Source of the DNA: Euleptes europaea | Taxonomy: Eukaryota > Chordata > Lepidosauria > Squamata > Sphaerodactylidae | Assembly: GCF_029931775.1 (NCBI RefSeq) | Contig: NC_079323.1 | Location: forward strand, 31,514,882 to 31,578,881 | Reading direction: 5' to 3' | Length of the DNA: 64,000 bases | In this document: positions 22,201-35,900 of the stretch, piece by piece | Layout: every line of letters begins with the position of its first letter | Numbering within the stretch: the first letter of the stretch is position 1 | Program-made: the position numbers and the translations under genes | Notes under the pieces: model-generated | What the model was told of the DNA's origin: nothing | Database searches by the model: none | Seen by the model: the letters and a program-made list of their open reading frames with translations, nothing else

Positions 22201-23960
22201 CCAAAGGGAACCCAAATGGCTTACATTATGCTCCTCTCCTCTATTTTATCCTCTGTGAGGCAGATTCCTTATATGGGAAGGGGGTGAAAAAACGTGGGTA
22301 CGTTGTGCCCCCGCCATATTGTGGTTCTTTCCTAGTTCTGTATACTTTCCAAAGTTTAACAAATATTTTGGAAATTGTTGAATGCCATTGTCATTCTCCC
22401 CTCCTCCATTTTATCCTCAAAACTACAATCTTGTTAAGTAGGTAAGTCTGAGAGAAAAAATGAAAGTGACTGACACATGGTCACCGAGTAAACTTACATA
22501 AGAAAAGCCATGCTGGATCAGACCAAGGTCCATCAAATCCAGCAGTTTGTTCACACAGTGGCCAACCAGGTGCCTCTAGGAAGCCCACAAACAAGACAAC
22601 TGCACCAGCATTGTCCTGCCTGTGTTCCAAAGCACCTAAAATAATTGGCATGCTCCTCTGATCCTGGAGAGAATAGGTATGCAGTATGACTAGTATCCAT
22701 TTTGACTAGTAGCTATGAATAGCCCTCTCCTCCGTGAACATGGCCACTCCCCTCTTAAAAGCCTTCCAAGTTGGCAGCCATCACCTCATCCTGGGGCAGG
22801 GAGTTCCACAATTTGACTTCTTTGGCAGAATAGGGATTCAAACCTTGGTCTTCCAGGTCCTGGTCACATGCACCACACTGGCACTCTGTGTTCAGGCTTA
22901 GTTTACAACTTTAGCTTTTTTTTTTTTACTGTTTATGACTGTAGTAACATTGTTGACCATTTTTGTCAAAATAGCTCAAGAACTGCTCAGCGATTGGATG
23001 AATTCAAAACTGAAAATGGAACTGGCATCTGATCAAGAAGATGGTGCTGAGGATCCAGCTGCTGGCTCTGTTCGTCCCCAGGAGCCCCCTACTGGCTTTC
23101 AGAAGTATGACAAGTTTGATGGTGAGAGCTTAACTTGATTTCAGACTTACGTTTACAAGCTGATCCTGTGCATGTTTACTCAGAAGTAATTTCCCTTGAA
23201 TCCAGTGGGACTTACGTCAAATTCTACCAGGTGGTTTTATTTTTATTTTAGAACATACTTTACAAAAGGAACAGAGTATCATTTACTCAGAGGGGTGAAT
23301 TAAAACATTAGGACAAACAAAAAAGAAATTGACCAAAAAGAAAATCCCCAAGAACCTCCTAAATTAAACCTATGATACCATAAATACAAAAAGAAACCTG
23401 CAAGACATTATATGGTGTTGCTGTTAATTCAATTAGTAGGTTAAGGAGCAAATGAAAGAAAGATATTGTGGGGATTTTTGATGCCATTGGCAGCCATTTC
23501 TGGATTGCTATGGTTGGTTAAGCTCAATTCTGGCTTGTTTGCTTTTCTTCACTTTCATTTGGGGTTTTTCTTTCCCTTTATGTTTTGCTTTCCTTCGACA
23601 TCTGGTGATCTATGTCTTTTTTAAAGAGGTGTAGTTAGTTTACAAGTACATGGCATTACCTATACTGGATATGGGGGAGTCAGTTTTGATTCATGACTAC
23701 ATCCCACAGGGGTTTTTATTGCTGTAGTTTGTATCATATATTCTAGATTTGTATTATTATGTGGAACAAGAAATAGAAAATACTACAGTGCAAGACTTTT
23801 TGCAGCATCTACTGCAAAGTGAAGTAGTGAACAGCGGGATATTGGAAGACCTTAGAACTGAAGATTTCAAGGAGAAGAGGAAGTCCAGGGACCCTCGAAT
23901 TACCATGGAGCTAAGGCACAAACAGGTGGAGTAAAGGAGGCCTGTTTCCCACAAGAAACC

Positions 23961-23997
<37 letters not shown>

Positions 23998-26900
23998 AGT
24001 GCAGCTATATTAAGGCACATGCTGTGGTAAAATGCAGGTGAAAAACATAGTATAGTGTGGGATTTTTTTAAAAGGGTTTTGTCTAATAATTTGACTGCCC
24101 AGTTACATACTGTAGTTCAGTTGAAGTCTAAATGGTTGGTGAATTGTAGTGTAAGTAAAGTACTTGCATTAGTTCAGGGTCTTCTTGTGCATCTCCATGC
24201 ACTTTAACTTATTAAGAGCAGAGGTCAGTTTCCGGTGTAGCAATGCACCTGAGATTTCTATTTTTTCACATATGATAGTCCTGTTGCATGTTATCCAGGA
24301 TCTGTTTGAAGTGATGGGAATGATCACATGGTGGCATAAGGACATTTCATTATTTGACTAATCTATAGAGCATTGAGAGCAATCCAATCCTTATGGTGTT
24401 GCCAGGATTTTAGAAGTGACAACAGGAACATATCCATGGAATATGGTTCATGCAGTACATTTCTACATGCAATTTTGAGCCTGAGTATTCATGGAGCGAA
24501 GAAACTGACCGTATAACATGCCCCTGAGGACTGCCACATTCACATTATTTTGTCTCTGAGGGACCTCCGTTAATGTGAAACGCTGAGTCATGATCTCTCC
24601 TTTTGCTCTGTTTTTCAGGTAAAAGAAAATCGCCTGAGGCACCAGAAAGCACTAGAGCTTGCGAAACAAGAGAAGGCCCTGAAAAAATCTGCCATGACAG
24701 AAGCCCGAAAGCAACTGCAGGAGAAGAACAAGAAAAAGTTCCTGAAAGCCAGGAAGGAAGAAGAGGAAATCCAACTGCAGATGGTAAAACTGCGGAAAGA
24801 AATGGTAGAAAAAAGACACCTCATGCAACAAGCACGGGAAATGTAAGCTTGATATTATTTAAAATATATCTATGTTTCTTCCCCGCTGATTTTCTTGAGA
24901 GTATTAATATTAGTAGATAGGAATCTACAAAAAATAATAAAATCCATGAACACATAGTAACAACGCACCATACAGCGATAAATCTTGGAGCAACTAAAAA
25001 CTTCAAATATAAACAGCGGCAACACCGCATTAAAATATCAATGAAAACAGGAAAAATAGGTAAAGATAAAAAGCTATTGGTAGAAGCAGTCACAACAGGT
25101 AAGAAAAGCAACTAACAAATGCCTCAGAACACCTCAAAAGAGTAGGCCCTAAGCTACTTCCCTCAGGGATAGGGTTGCCCTGCTTACCTCTCCTCCGGTG
25201 GGAGACTTTTAAGGCACAGCTTGGGATCGTGCGCCAACGCGCATGCGCGTCACTTGCGGTTTACAACTGGAAGTCGCACCTCGCGAGAGGCCTTATGCCA
25301 CTCAAACTCTTAGTTGTAAACCGGAAGTGACCTGCAGCGGAGTGCATGTTTGCCCGCCGACCATCAGCTGGTCGGCGGGCAAAGGGGCAAATTGTCGGGG
25401 GTTTGCCCACCACCACCAGGCACCTGGCAACCCTACTCAGGGAGGGAGTTCTGCAAGGTCACTGCCCTGTCTTCTCTGGCCACCTGCTGCTGATGGAAGC
25501 TCACAGAACTGGACTTCAGATTAAAATCTCCAGCGATTAGCCTTGCGGTTCCTTCAGAAGTTTCTGAAATGTCTTCAAAGTCAGTTCCATGTAAAGTGCA
25601 TTGCAATCATCTAATTGGCCAGATTTCACTTTTCCAGAAAAGGGATGCATTGGAAGGACCTGCCACTGTTGGCTAAAGGCACTGTGCACCTCAAATGAGT
25701 TCTGAGTGTCCTTCTGACATATTTCCTTGAAACTGTTTACCTGGTTCTTGTAGGTTATCTGGGCTGTGTAACCGTGGTCTTGGAATTTTCTTTCCTGACG
25801 TTTCGCCAGCAGCTGTGGCAGGCATGCCTGCCACAGCTGCTGGCGAAACGTCAGGAAAGAAAATTCCAAGACCACGGTTACACAGCCCGGATAACCTACA
25901 AGAACCAATGAACTCTGACCGTGAAAGCCTTCGACAATGTTTACCTGGTGTTCTAGGTTGTGTGTAGCCCTATCCAAGACAAGCTGATGCCTCATTTCCT
26001 GATTATCGAACCACATAACCTCAGTCATTTGGCTTTCATCTAGCCCGTTACCATTTCCTAACGTTGGTTAAGGATGTTCATGGCCTCAGCCGAACTATTG
26101 AGGGGGAGAAGTACTGATGGGTATCATCTGTGTATCAATGAGATTTAACTCCATCTCTAGAGGATCTCTCCCAAAAGCTATTGGTTCAGTGAGAATAATG
26201 CTGATAAACAGGTAATGGAGGGAGGGAATTGCCAATTTATATCTTGCGATGAGTCCCCAAAGTTTCACCATATTGCTGCTAAAGTTGAGATCACATAGTT
26301 ATTCTGCTTCTGTATGTGAAGATCTGAAACAGTGTGACCATTGCAAAGCTCTCCCTTACTGTCTTCCTCTCATGGATTTTTTTTCAGGGAAAGAAAAAGA
26401 CACAAGTTAAAAAAAATCCAGAGGCTGGTAGAATCTGGCCTGCCTCCTACTTTGCCAGCCCTGCCAGACTGTGAGAAAGAAAGAGGAAGGAAGGAGAAAG
26501 AAAGCAGGCTGCAGGAACTGCTGGGCAAGATAGACACTGCAAATCACAAGGTGACCTCTCACGCCCTCTGTTCGCCTGACTGCTTTGAGCCAGATTGTGT
26601 TTTTTAAGCTGGGGTTTGGGGCAACTTTTGCTAAGCTAATCAAACCACCTATCAGGATTTCTTAGCACAGCAGAAGGCCACTTGTAGAGATTGCTGGATA
26701 CTCTTTCGAGAGAAGAAGCAAGAGCCCTGAGTGTAGCAAGCAGAAGTTGCCTGGGTTGAACAGTCAAGTGGAACTGGGCATTGCCTCATGGTTCAAAAGC
26801 CTATAGTCACACTGGTTGCACACACGGGGTTCTCTTTCAACCCCACCATTCAACAGCCTCTCAAGGCAGTTTACAGACAGGTATAATATGCTTAAAAATT

Positions 26901-29900
26901 GAGTCCTTCAGTTCTAGGCGCTTCTCTCTCCATCTCTTTCTGAAGATTGGCTTATCTTCATTTCTTTTCTTCCTGAGGGGCTCTTAGTCCTTTGAATACA
27001 AGCGAAAGAGAGAGAAACACATATGCAGGTTTTGTAACAGTTTGGCTGTGTTGGTTGAGTGTGTGTGTGTTTGAACTAGAACAGAAAGTGGGAGAGTGCA
27101 TGATAACAAACCAAATTGCTGTTGGGAAAGACGTATCTGTTTCACCTTAACTGACCTTGGACCTCCTGAAGGTGATGGGAATACAGGTGATTGCTTTTGT
27201 AAACCTTCTCCTTGTAGCGGCTGCAAAAGTATTTCTCTGCCTGGTATAAGCTTATTCTGGATCTCAAGATCAAGCTGGGGAAAGCCCGGGCCCTGGCGGA
27301 CTGGAAGTGCCAGCTGAAGGCCTTGCGAGCCTGGAGAGATTACGCGTGGTCTCAGAAAATGGAGCAGGAGACTCAGAAGATAGAGAGCCAGCTGCGGGAT
27401 CAAAACAGGTAGCAGCATTTAGCACAGGGTTTTCTCCCCACACTGCAAGTTTACTAGGACAAGGAATGTAGTACTGTTGTGGGATCCCATACCATCTTTA
27501 GAAGTTTTTGTTCTTGAAATGAAAAAGAGTGACATCCCTGGTTTAAAAAAAAAAAAAAAACCACAGAGATGCATGGTAGAGGTATGCCTTTGGAATCATG
27601 TGTTCAAATTACAAATGAAATCTGTTTAAAAACCGTGCAGGTCCTGTAAAACAAATCTACAAGGGATGATACTATATAACCGTTTGTAACCATTTTTGTA
27701 TGTACATTAAAACATCAAAATTTCTACTAGTTTTCCTTATTTCTTCTTGCCCCTTGTGCCATAAACATGACCCTGAGCCCATGTGGCTTCATCTGGCAGC
27801 TGTGTCCTGTTGCCAGTCATTGTGGAGAAAGGTTGGGCAAGCAGCATCCTTTGAATTTCCTCTACCAGGCTGAATGCTTCGGTAAGGGAATAGACTGCTA
27901 GGATTCTTAATAGCAACAACTCGGGTTAACAGCAGTTGGGGTTCTTAACCACAATTCCTGACTTATTATTTAATTTTTATAACAGTTCTTAACAGCTAAG
28001 GATTTAACTTTCATTTGCTCATCTTTGTCTTTAAGGTGCACCAGTCCACAAAAAATGAACTCTTCTAAAATTCATTTTAAAATTCCATGACAGATTCCCA
28101 AAAAAGCCATCCTAATGAAGGGCTGATAGTTAACATCAGTGGTCATTTTTAAATACGTTTCTTTTCCAGGAACAAACAGTTGGCGACAGAGTTTAATCGG
28201 AAGTGCATTTTGAGCCGTTATTTTGCTGAATGGCAGTGTTGGAGCCAAATGGAGATTGAAAAGAGAGAGCTGCAGTTGAAAAAGGAGGAAACAAGGAGGA
28301 AAATGGCAAAGCTCCTGGAGGAAGTGGCCCTGGGGGGAAATCCTACCCATCGCCCATGGAATGCCAGAGAGGCAGAAGAAGCTCAGGATCGACCTCAGAG
28401 TAATGAAGAGGTAAATTTTATTTTTGTCTGATGTTACCTCCTGCTTTTATTTATTACACAGAGGTTGATCATCATTCCAAAGCATAGACCTAGCAAAAAA
28501 GAAGTTGGTAACTGACCTAGGGCCAACTCTCCCCCTCCCCCCAAAAAAGTGATGCCATTGCCTTCTGTCTGTGCTGTCCCTCTGCCAAGAAGAAGGGGGA
28601 TATGGCTAAGCTGTATCCATAGTTATGGGACTTCACTGTGGATTCTTTCGTTGGATGAGGCACAGAGCCTTGGCCCCTCCACTCCCACCTCCCTTCTCAA
28701 AGAGGCTGTTTTGCAAAGTTGGTTGATGACCAGGGATGAAAAGTCCAAAATAGTGAAGAAGGTGTGGTGCATGTAGGGTTTCCAGGCCCCTCCCTGGCCA
28801 CCAGCGGGGGATGAGGGGTAGAGCTGTTGAATCCTGGTTGGGAAAATCTCAGTCATTTGGGGATGGAGCCTGGGGAGAACAAAGATCTCTGTGGGGTACA
28901 ATGCCATAGAGTCCACCTTCCAAAGCATCCATTTTCTCCGGAGGAACTGATCTCTGTAGTCTGGAGATGAGCTGTAATTCCAAGTGATCCCCAGGTCCCA
29001 CCTGGAGGTTGGCATCCCTAGGTGCACATGGTTAAATAAACTATTTCTTCAGGTTGCTCCAGAACTAGTTCTGTAAACTGTTTGCAAAAAGATTCTGTAT
29101 TCAAATTAATCTCTCTTTTTCTGAAGAGTGAAGGGGATAGCGGGAGAAGGGAAGGAGCAAACTTAGGGCCTAGACACAGTTTCAGTGTTGATAGAATCTC
29201 AGGGACAAAGCAACAAGTGAACTGGCCAAAAGCACAAAGACTGGTGCCCTTTCCTGACAAAATACTATTTTCCCTGTTAGAAATTGCGTGTAATATAAAA
29301 AGCTTTTGTACGCCAGCATGAGTAGTGAGGTGAAGAAGCAGCGCAGTTGAGGGCAGTTGTATTATTGGGAAAACTTGAAAAGACTATGGCACAAACCTCC
29401 CTGCCTTGTGCAGTTGCAGATTCTGTGACCTGGCCTTCTTCCTGATTAGAGACATCCTATCCCTTTCCTGCCTAAGGAGGCCAAGGGGTGGGAGAATGTA
29501 GAATGCCTAAATATGTAATGAAAAAAATAGGAAACAAAGAGAATGGTTTTCTTGAGAAGCTGTTGAGGTGTTACTTGGGAGCAGTCATGCTGACCTGCTA
29601 AATGAGCGCCACAAACAAAAATGCTGCTTCTGTGAGAATGGAGATCCTGATGTTAATAATCAGCATAAGGCTGGTTTTCTTCCAGGTGGCTGAAATACTC
29701 CTTTTAGAAAAGGAGCCCCCAGCTGCAAAAGTGGAAAGAGCACATTCCTGCTCTCCAGAGATGGGCCAGAAATGTAATATTCCTCCACCAAAGCCCAAGT
29801 GGGCATGGCAGGTCACCCGGAAGCATGCTGCTTTGGATGCCCAAGACCGGGTCACGTTTGACAGCCTAACAAGAAGCTCCATCCAGCATCTCAGTACTCC

Positions 29901-32900
29901 AAGTCCAAAAGTGGTGCCTGGCTGGTTGGGCCCCTTCGAGCACCGCCACGCCTTCCAGCAGCGGCTGATTGAAGAACAGCGACGGCAACTCCAAGAACAG
30001 CAAGAACTGATCCATGAGCTTCAGGGAGATCAGAGTCTCAAGAAGGCCCAGGAGGAGGCTGGCCAAGCCACGGCTCTTTCCAGGGCACTTGGTGATCCTG
30101 CTCCGAAAACGAGAGAGGGAAAGCCGCTGAGAGAAAATCAGACAGATTACAAGAATACCAAACCTCAGAGGTACAGTGCCAGCAAAATAAATGTCCATTT
30201 CCCTGATGTATAATGTCAGGTTTGGACAGCAGCCTCAAAGGTGCACCATGATGTGTTTAAACATAGTGGTTGAGACATCAGATGATGTACTGAGAATAAA
30301 CATGCCAAGTGTGATGCAAATTAGTCATGCTAAATTCATTTTGCATCATTTGAATATTTTAATCAAATACATTTTAGATTGTTACTAATTCTTATAGTAT
30401 CATACCATAATAATTCTTCTAGTATATTATTACTTCTAGTATGATACTCTTAAGTAGCAGACTTCTTCCAGAGGTCTCGTATATTGTACCATTGTAGGAG
30501 TAGCCAGAGGAGCCCCGTGGCGCAGAGTGGTAAGCTGCGGTACTGCAGTCAAAAGCTCTGCTCACTACCTGAGTTCGATCCCGAAGGGAGTCAGTTTCAG
30601 GTAGCCGGCTCAAGGTTGACTCAGTCTTCCATCCTTCTGAGGTCAGTAAAATGAGTACCCAGCTTGCTGGGGGTAAATGGCAGATGACTGGGGAAGGCAC
30701 TGGCAAACCACCCCATAAACAAAGTCTGCCTAGTAAACATCGGGATGTGACGTCACCCCATGGGTCAGGAATGACCCAGTGCTTGCACAGGGGACCTTTA
30801 CTTTTACTTTTTTTTAGGAGTAGCCAGCACTATATGTATTGTATGGTGTTAATAAGAGCCTTTGGGGAAAGGGGCATTTTTCTCCTTCCAGTCCCATTTA
30901 AGACCACATGTGATTTGTATATTTGGCTAACTCTCTGCTTCTTCATACTGAGTAGCTGTAGTTGTAGATTATTTGATGATTTTATCTAATTGTCAGGGTA
31001 TGTGTGCCAAAAACATAGATTTCCTAGCTTCAAAAAAAAAATTGTGCATGTGCGACTGTCTGTGTTGGTAATGTTGCTATAGTTATTGTGAGTCTTAGAA
31101 AACAAAAGTCACAACAGACATTGTCAAAATGCAACATAACATGAATTGTATCTGGAAGGAGGTCTTTGGATCTTGTTGAATCATGTCTTCCTCCCCCCCC
31201 CCCCCCCCCCGCCATCTGACATGGTACTACTGCTGCACAAACGTAGGGAAGAATGTAGTGCTGGATACAATATTCAGCTTCCCAAATGTCCATCCATTAA
31301 GGCAGCAGTGGTTATTCAGAAGAAAGGATTTCAGAGACTCTGACACACTTCCTTATAGCTAGCAATCGTAATATAAGCAAAAATGTACAAATTTTATACA
31401 GGTTGCAAAATGTAATCTTTCTTGGCACATTGTTGATGCTGTTCTGGTACAGAGTTCTCGTTTTTGGACTTTTTAAAATTGCAAGCTACATGACACCCTA
31501 GTTTCACTTAGAGATGTGGTTTGGAAGGAAACATAATTGAAAGTTGCCATAACTAAAGAGTTAATGTACTCACTGTCCAAAAAAACCCCACCTCTGTTAC
31601 TGTTCCCTTCATTCCTCCAAATAGTTTAAGGTAGCATCCATGGTTCTCCCTGCCCTCATTTTATCCTCACAACAAGCCTGTGAAGTAGGTTAGGCTGAGA
31701 GAGTAAACTAGAATCTTGTTGTGGGCTTCCTAGAGGCACCTGGTTGGCCACTGGGTGAACAGACTGCTGGACTTGATGGGCCTTGGTCTGATCCAGTAGG
31801 GCCTTTCTTATGTTCTTAGAGCTAGTGAATTTTGTCTCAGTAAACAGGGTTGAATTTGACCCTAGTGATCCTGCAGGTCTTGATGATACTCTAAGAAATA
31901 ATCCATAAGAAAGATTCACAGGTAGCCCATTCCTAAGGGGGAAGGCTGAGCCGCTGGTGCCTCCGAAGGAGGATTCCCCCACCTCCACCACCAAAGCCAG
32001 CACTTTGTTCTTACCAGCAAGCCCCGTGGATCTGCTCCATAGCATTCCATAGGGCTACGCCACCTAAAAAAGTGGCATAACTCCAGGTAAGGGCAAAGGG
32101 GGGGGGGTTCCTGGCCTGAAGGGAGGTTAGGAAGTCGCCTAAAGGCCCCTAGAATGCCCCCAGGATGATGGCGGGAGGCCGAACCAGAGTTCCAGGGCCG
32201 TGCTACCATGGCAGCGCAGGGAGGCCTGCATGAGCGCCCCAACGCCAGCATCCGTGCCACTCTTGGCGGCGCAAGTGACACAGGCGCTGCTGCAAGTGGC
32301 ACAGATGCCAATGCGGGCCCTTGCATGCCCCCTGAGGACTTTTGCCCTCCCAGCTCAGGAATGGGCTGTTAGACTCACTCCTTCCTAGTGAAGTAGAGAA
32401 CTGTTATTACTGCTGTTTGGGATCTTTTGGAATCGATTCTATACTTAAAATCCGGAGTGAGCAGTCAGTAATCACTTCTTATTTTTCTTCTGTATTGTAG
32501 GTCTCTTTATTCCACTCTGTCTCTTTCTTTCAGGTCAGAAAATCACCAACTGGCTGCTAAAAACCAGAAGAATCTGAAGGTGCCATCCTCTGCCCATCCT
32601 TTACTCAAAGGTATATTTCTACACTTGGAGACGTCCAAGTATTTGTGTCAGGATTCAGTCCCCTAAAACACACCCTAAAATATTTTTGAAAGGTGTTGGA
32701 ATCCAGTCAGTGTGGACTTCAAACGTTCAGAAGACAGGTTGAAAACAGCATGAATTTACTGAAAAGTTAACTTATGTTGTCTTTGGTGCGTAAAACATAG
32801 ATGTAAGGATGCAGTCCTATGGATGCAGTCCTGTGCATAATTACCTTAGAATAAACCCTGTTGATCACAGTGGGATTTATGCATATTTACTCAGAAGATT

Positions 32901-35900
32901 GCATAGTGAATAATACAGCTAAAAGGTCTTTGTCTTTATTTTTAAAGGATTTCCTGATAGAAGAAAGAAACAGTAATGATCGAAGTCTATAGAATGTTTA
33001 ATTAGTAGAACTAAATTTCCATTAATATCTGTAAGTCGTGGGGGAGAAACTTTTAAAAACTTTTATTCTATTTGGACTGTGACCATTTATTTTAAAATCA
33101 ATAAACCTTTCCTTTTTTTTTCCTTTGGAGATATTGACTAAATAACATTTTAGCTAGATGTCTAGGACCACTAGCATTGTGATGTCACAGAATAATCCCA
33201 CATTCTCTGACCTCCTGCTAACCAATGAGACTACTGTGTTACAAACAAGCTCAAAAAGATTAGGGTTGCAGGTAACATTAGTTGTATTGTCTAATGCGCC
33301 CACCTTTTTAACTGATAAGAAAAATGTCCATCTTAGTTGTCTGAAGTTGGTGGCTGTGGGGAAGTGAGGTGAGGCAAGCTCTGAGTCACTTCATTTGGAT
33401 GTTACGTCACATTGGGGGCAAAACAAAACTTTGTGGTACCCCAGAAGCCAATGGTGAAATTAGAGCTTTGAGAATGTTAAGCTAATTAGAATAGATTTGC
33501 TGCCTTGGTTAACCTAGACTTGGTACCCATAGACCTTTTGTATCTGTTCTCCAAAAAGCCGCACCAAAATACTGGCAAGATGAGATGAAAAGGTCTACAA
33601 AGTGAATACTGTTTGGAATGGATGAATGAATGAGAGGAGACTTAATAGTGTCTGCCACTAACCGTAATACACATTCATGGCACCGGCAAGCACATTTGCA
33701 CCCTGCGCTTCCACAATTCTGCTTCATTTTTTTTTGAGCAAGTATCAGCATCAGGTCCTGCTAGGGTTGCCAACCTCCAGGTACCAGCTGGAGATCTGCT
33801 ATTACAACTGATCTCCAGCCAATAGAGATCAGTTCAACTAGAGAAAATGGCTGCTTTGGCAATTGGACTCTATGGCATTAAAGTCCCTCCCCAAACCCTG
33901 CCCTCCTCAGGCTCTGCCCCCAAAACCTCCCAGCCGGTGGCGAAGAGGAACCTGGCAACTCTAGGTTCTGCTTATCCAGTTCCCTCCTGCATTCGGCTTG
34001 CCTCATCAAAGTGGAATGTTGCGTTAGATGGCCCATCTGTGCAGTTCACATGGCAAGTCTGACGTTCTTTCAATGGGAAGTTAGCAAGCCATGCTACGTA
34101 TTCTTAATGTCCCAAAGCATCCTTTGCCTTAATCCTTGTACCCTATCTTCTTCAATTCTGTAGCTATGGAAGAGAGGGCTATTCAGAGAGCAGAGCGGAG
34201 GAAGGAATTGGAGGAAGCAAAGAAGAAACATGAAGAGGAAAGGCTGGTGAGTAATACCGAAGGAAGCCCGCTACCCTGACGAATGTCTTAAGATGGTGTG
34301 GTTAGAGAGGAAAAAAACATTTAAGGCAACAACAATATGGCTTAAAAGAATGGCTGGCTAGATGCTCTGGAAGTCCTACAAGCAAGCATGATGGTGAAAG
34401 CTGTCTCTTCTTCATCATCTGGTTTTCACAGATATACTGCCATGGAACATGTCATTTTCACGGCTATTGCTAAAACTGTCCTGAGTAGTGACCATTATTC
34501 AGGCAAAGGGGCGCATGAGCCAGTGTGATGCCCTGGCATGGAGAAAAATAGTGTTCATATATCTGTACTGTCCTTGAGTGAAGCATGACTCAAGCTAATG
34601 CCTGGGGCACTAACAGCAAAGTCCTATGCAATTACTCCAGCCTAGGTCCACTGAAATCGTAGGATTGCAATTAAGTTTCTCTTGTATAAATGCAGGCATT
34701 AATCTCTCTTTAGGAAAGTGTTTAAGCCTGCAAATTCTGTGCTGCTTTGTGGGAAATTTAAATGAGCTGGGGTTGGCCTGTTTAACGCTTTGACCCATTT
34801 CAAGGCCCAGCTGAAGGCCGAAGAGGAGGAGCGTCAGAGGCAAGAAGCAGCAGAAAAAGAGGCTCAGCTAGAGAAGAGGCGGGAGGAGAAGAGACTGCAG
34901 AAAATGGTGAACAGAGTATTGTGTTTTCTCTATTACACAGCTTCAGTATTGGTGAATTCCAATCATTCCTGACTGTTCATTGTCCTGGAGAGGTCGATCT
35001 GCCCATAGCGTAAAGCGGCGTTCACAGTTGAAAACCATTACCACTGCTTGCATTCTCCTCTTGCAGAGGCCATTCTGGACATTCTCTTTCGGAATTACAC
35101 TAGCAGGCTGCATGTGAAAAGATAACCATGTTCCCCGCGTAATGAAAGTGGGCAAGACTAGCATTGCTGAGATAGAGGGTAGGGGTTGGTGCGAATAGCC
35201 TTGCTTTGCTGGTAGAAGAAGGTAGCTCTCAGTCTCTGGAGAAGGTATGTGTACAGTCTGTGAAGGAAGGGAAAACTGGTGGACCATTCAAGATCATACG
35301 ACCAGGAGAGACAGTTGTGAAGGAACTGGCACTGCCCAATAGGAGCTTATGCCTCTAGTGCAACCTCTGTCCCCATAAAAAAACATGTGCAATTATAGTG
35401 CAAGAATCATTGTTCACCAGCACCTGAAGCTGGTTGTCTGAGCACCAGGAAATAGTTACTCACAATGTGTTCTGGAGCAACATCATTTACAGTGCATTCC
35501 TAAGGAGAGTTACTCCAGTCTAAGCCCATTCAGTTCAATGGGCTTAGACTGGAGTAACTCTCCTTAGGAATGCACTGTTAGACACATTAGTGTTCCAGGA
35601 AGATTATGTCTGGAAGTGCACCCTCAGGATATTTCCATAGCAAGTATTATGCAAATCACAAGACAAAAATGTCCTTGGTCAGGTTATGAGTTGATCTCTT
35701 CTGTTTCCTAAATCGCAGAAAGAACTGGAAAAGCAGAAAAGGCTAGAGAGGGACCAGCAGCTGCTATCAAAAGCAAAGGAGCATTATGTTAAGGTCCTGC
35801 TCACAAATCGGGGGCTGGAGCCCTGGAAAAAATTGATGGAGCAAACTCAGCAAAATGCGGTGGTAAGTGCCAGAGTAAAAATGAAAGAAATGCTGAGTCC

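Noticed and set aside
24600-24920. 105-codon plus-strand frame over CCDC191 exon 6
   Set aside because: It is a shadow frame; the true exon reads in a different frame with phase matching its neighbours.
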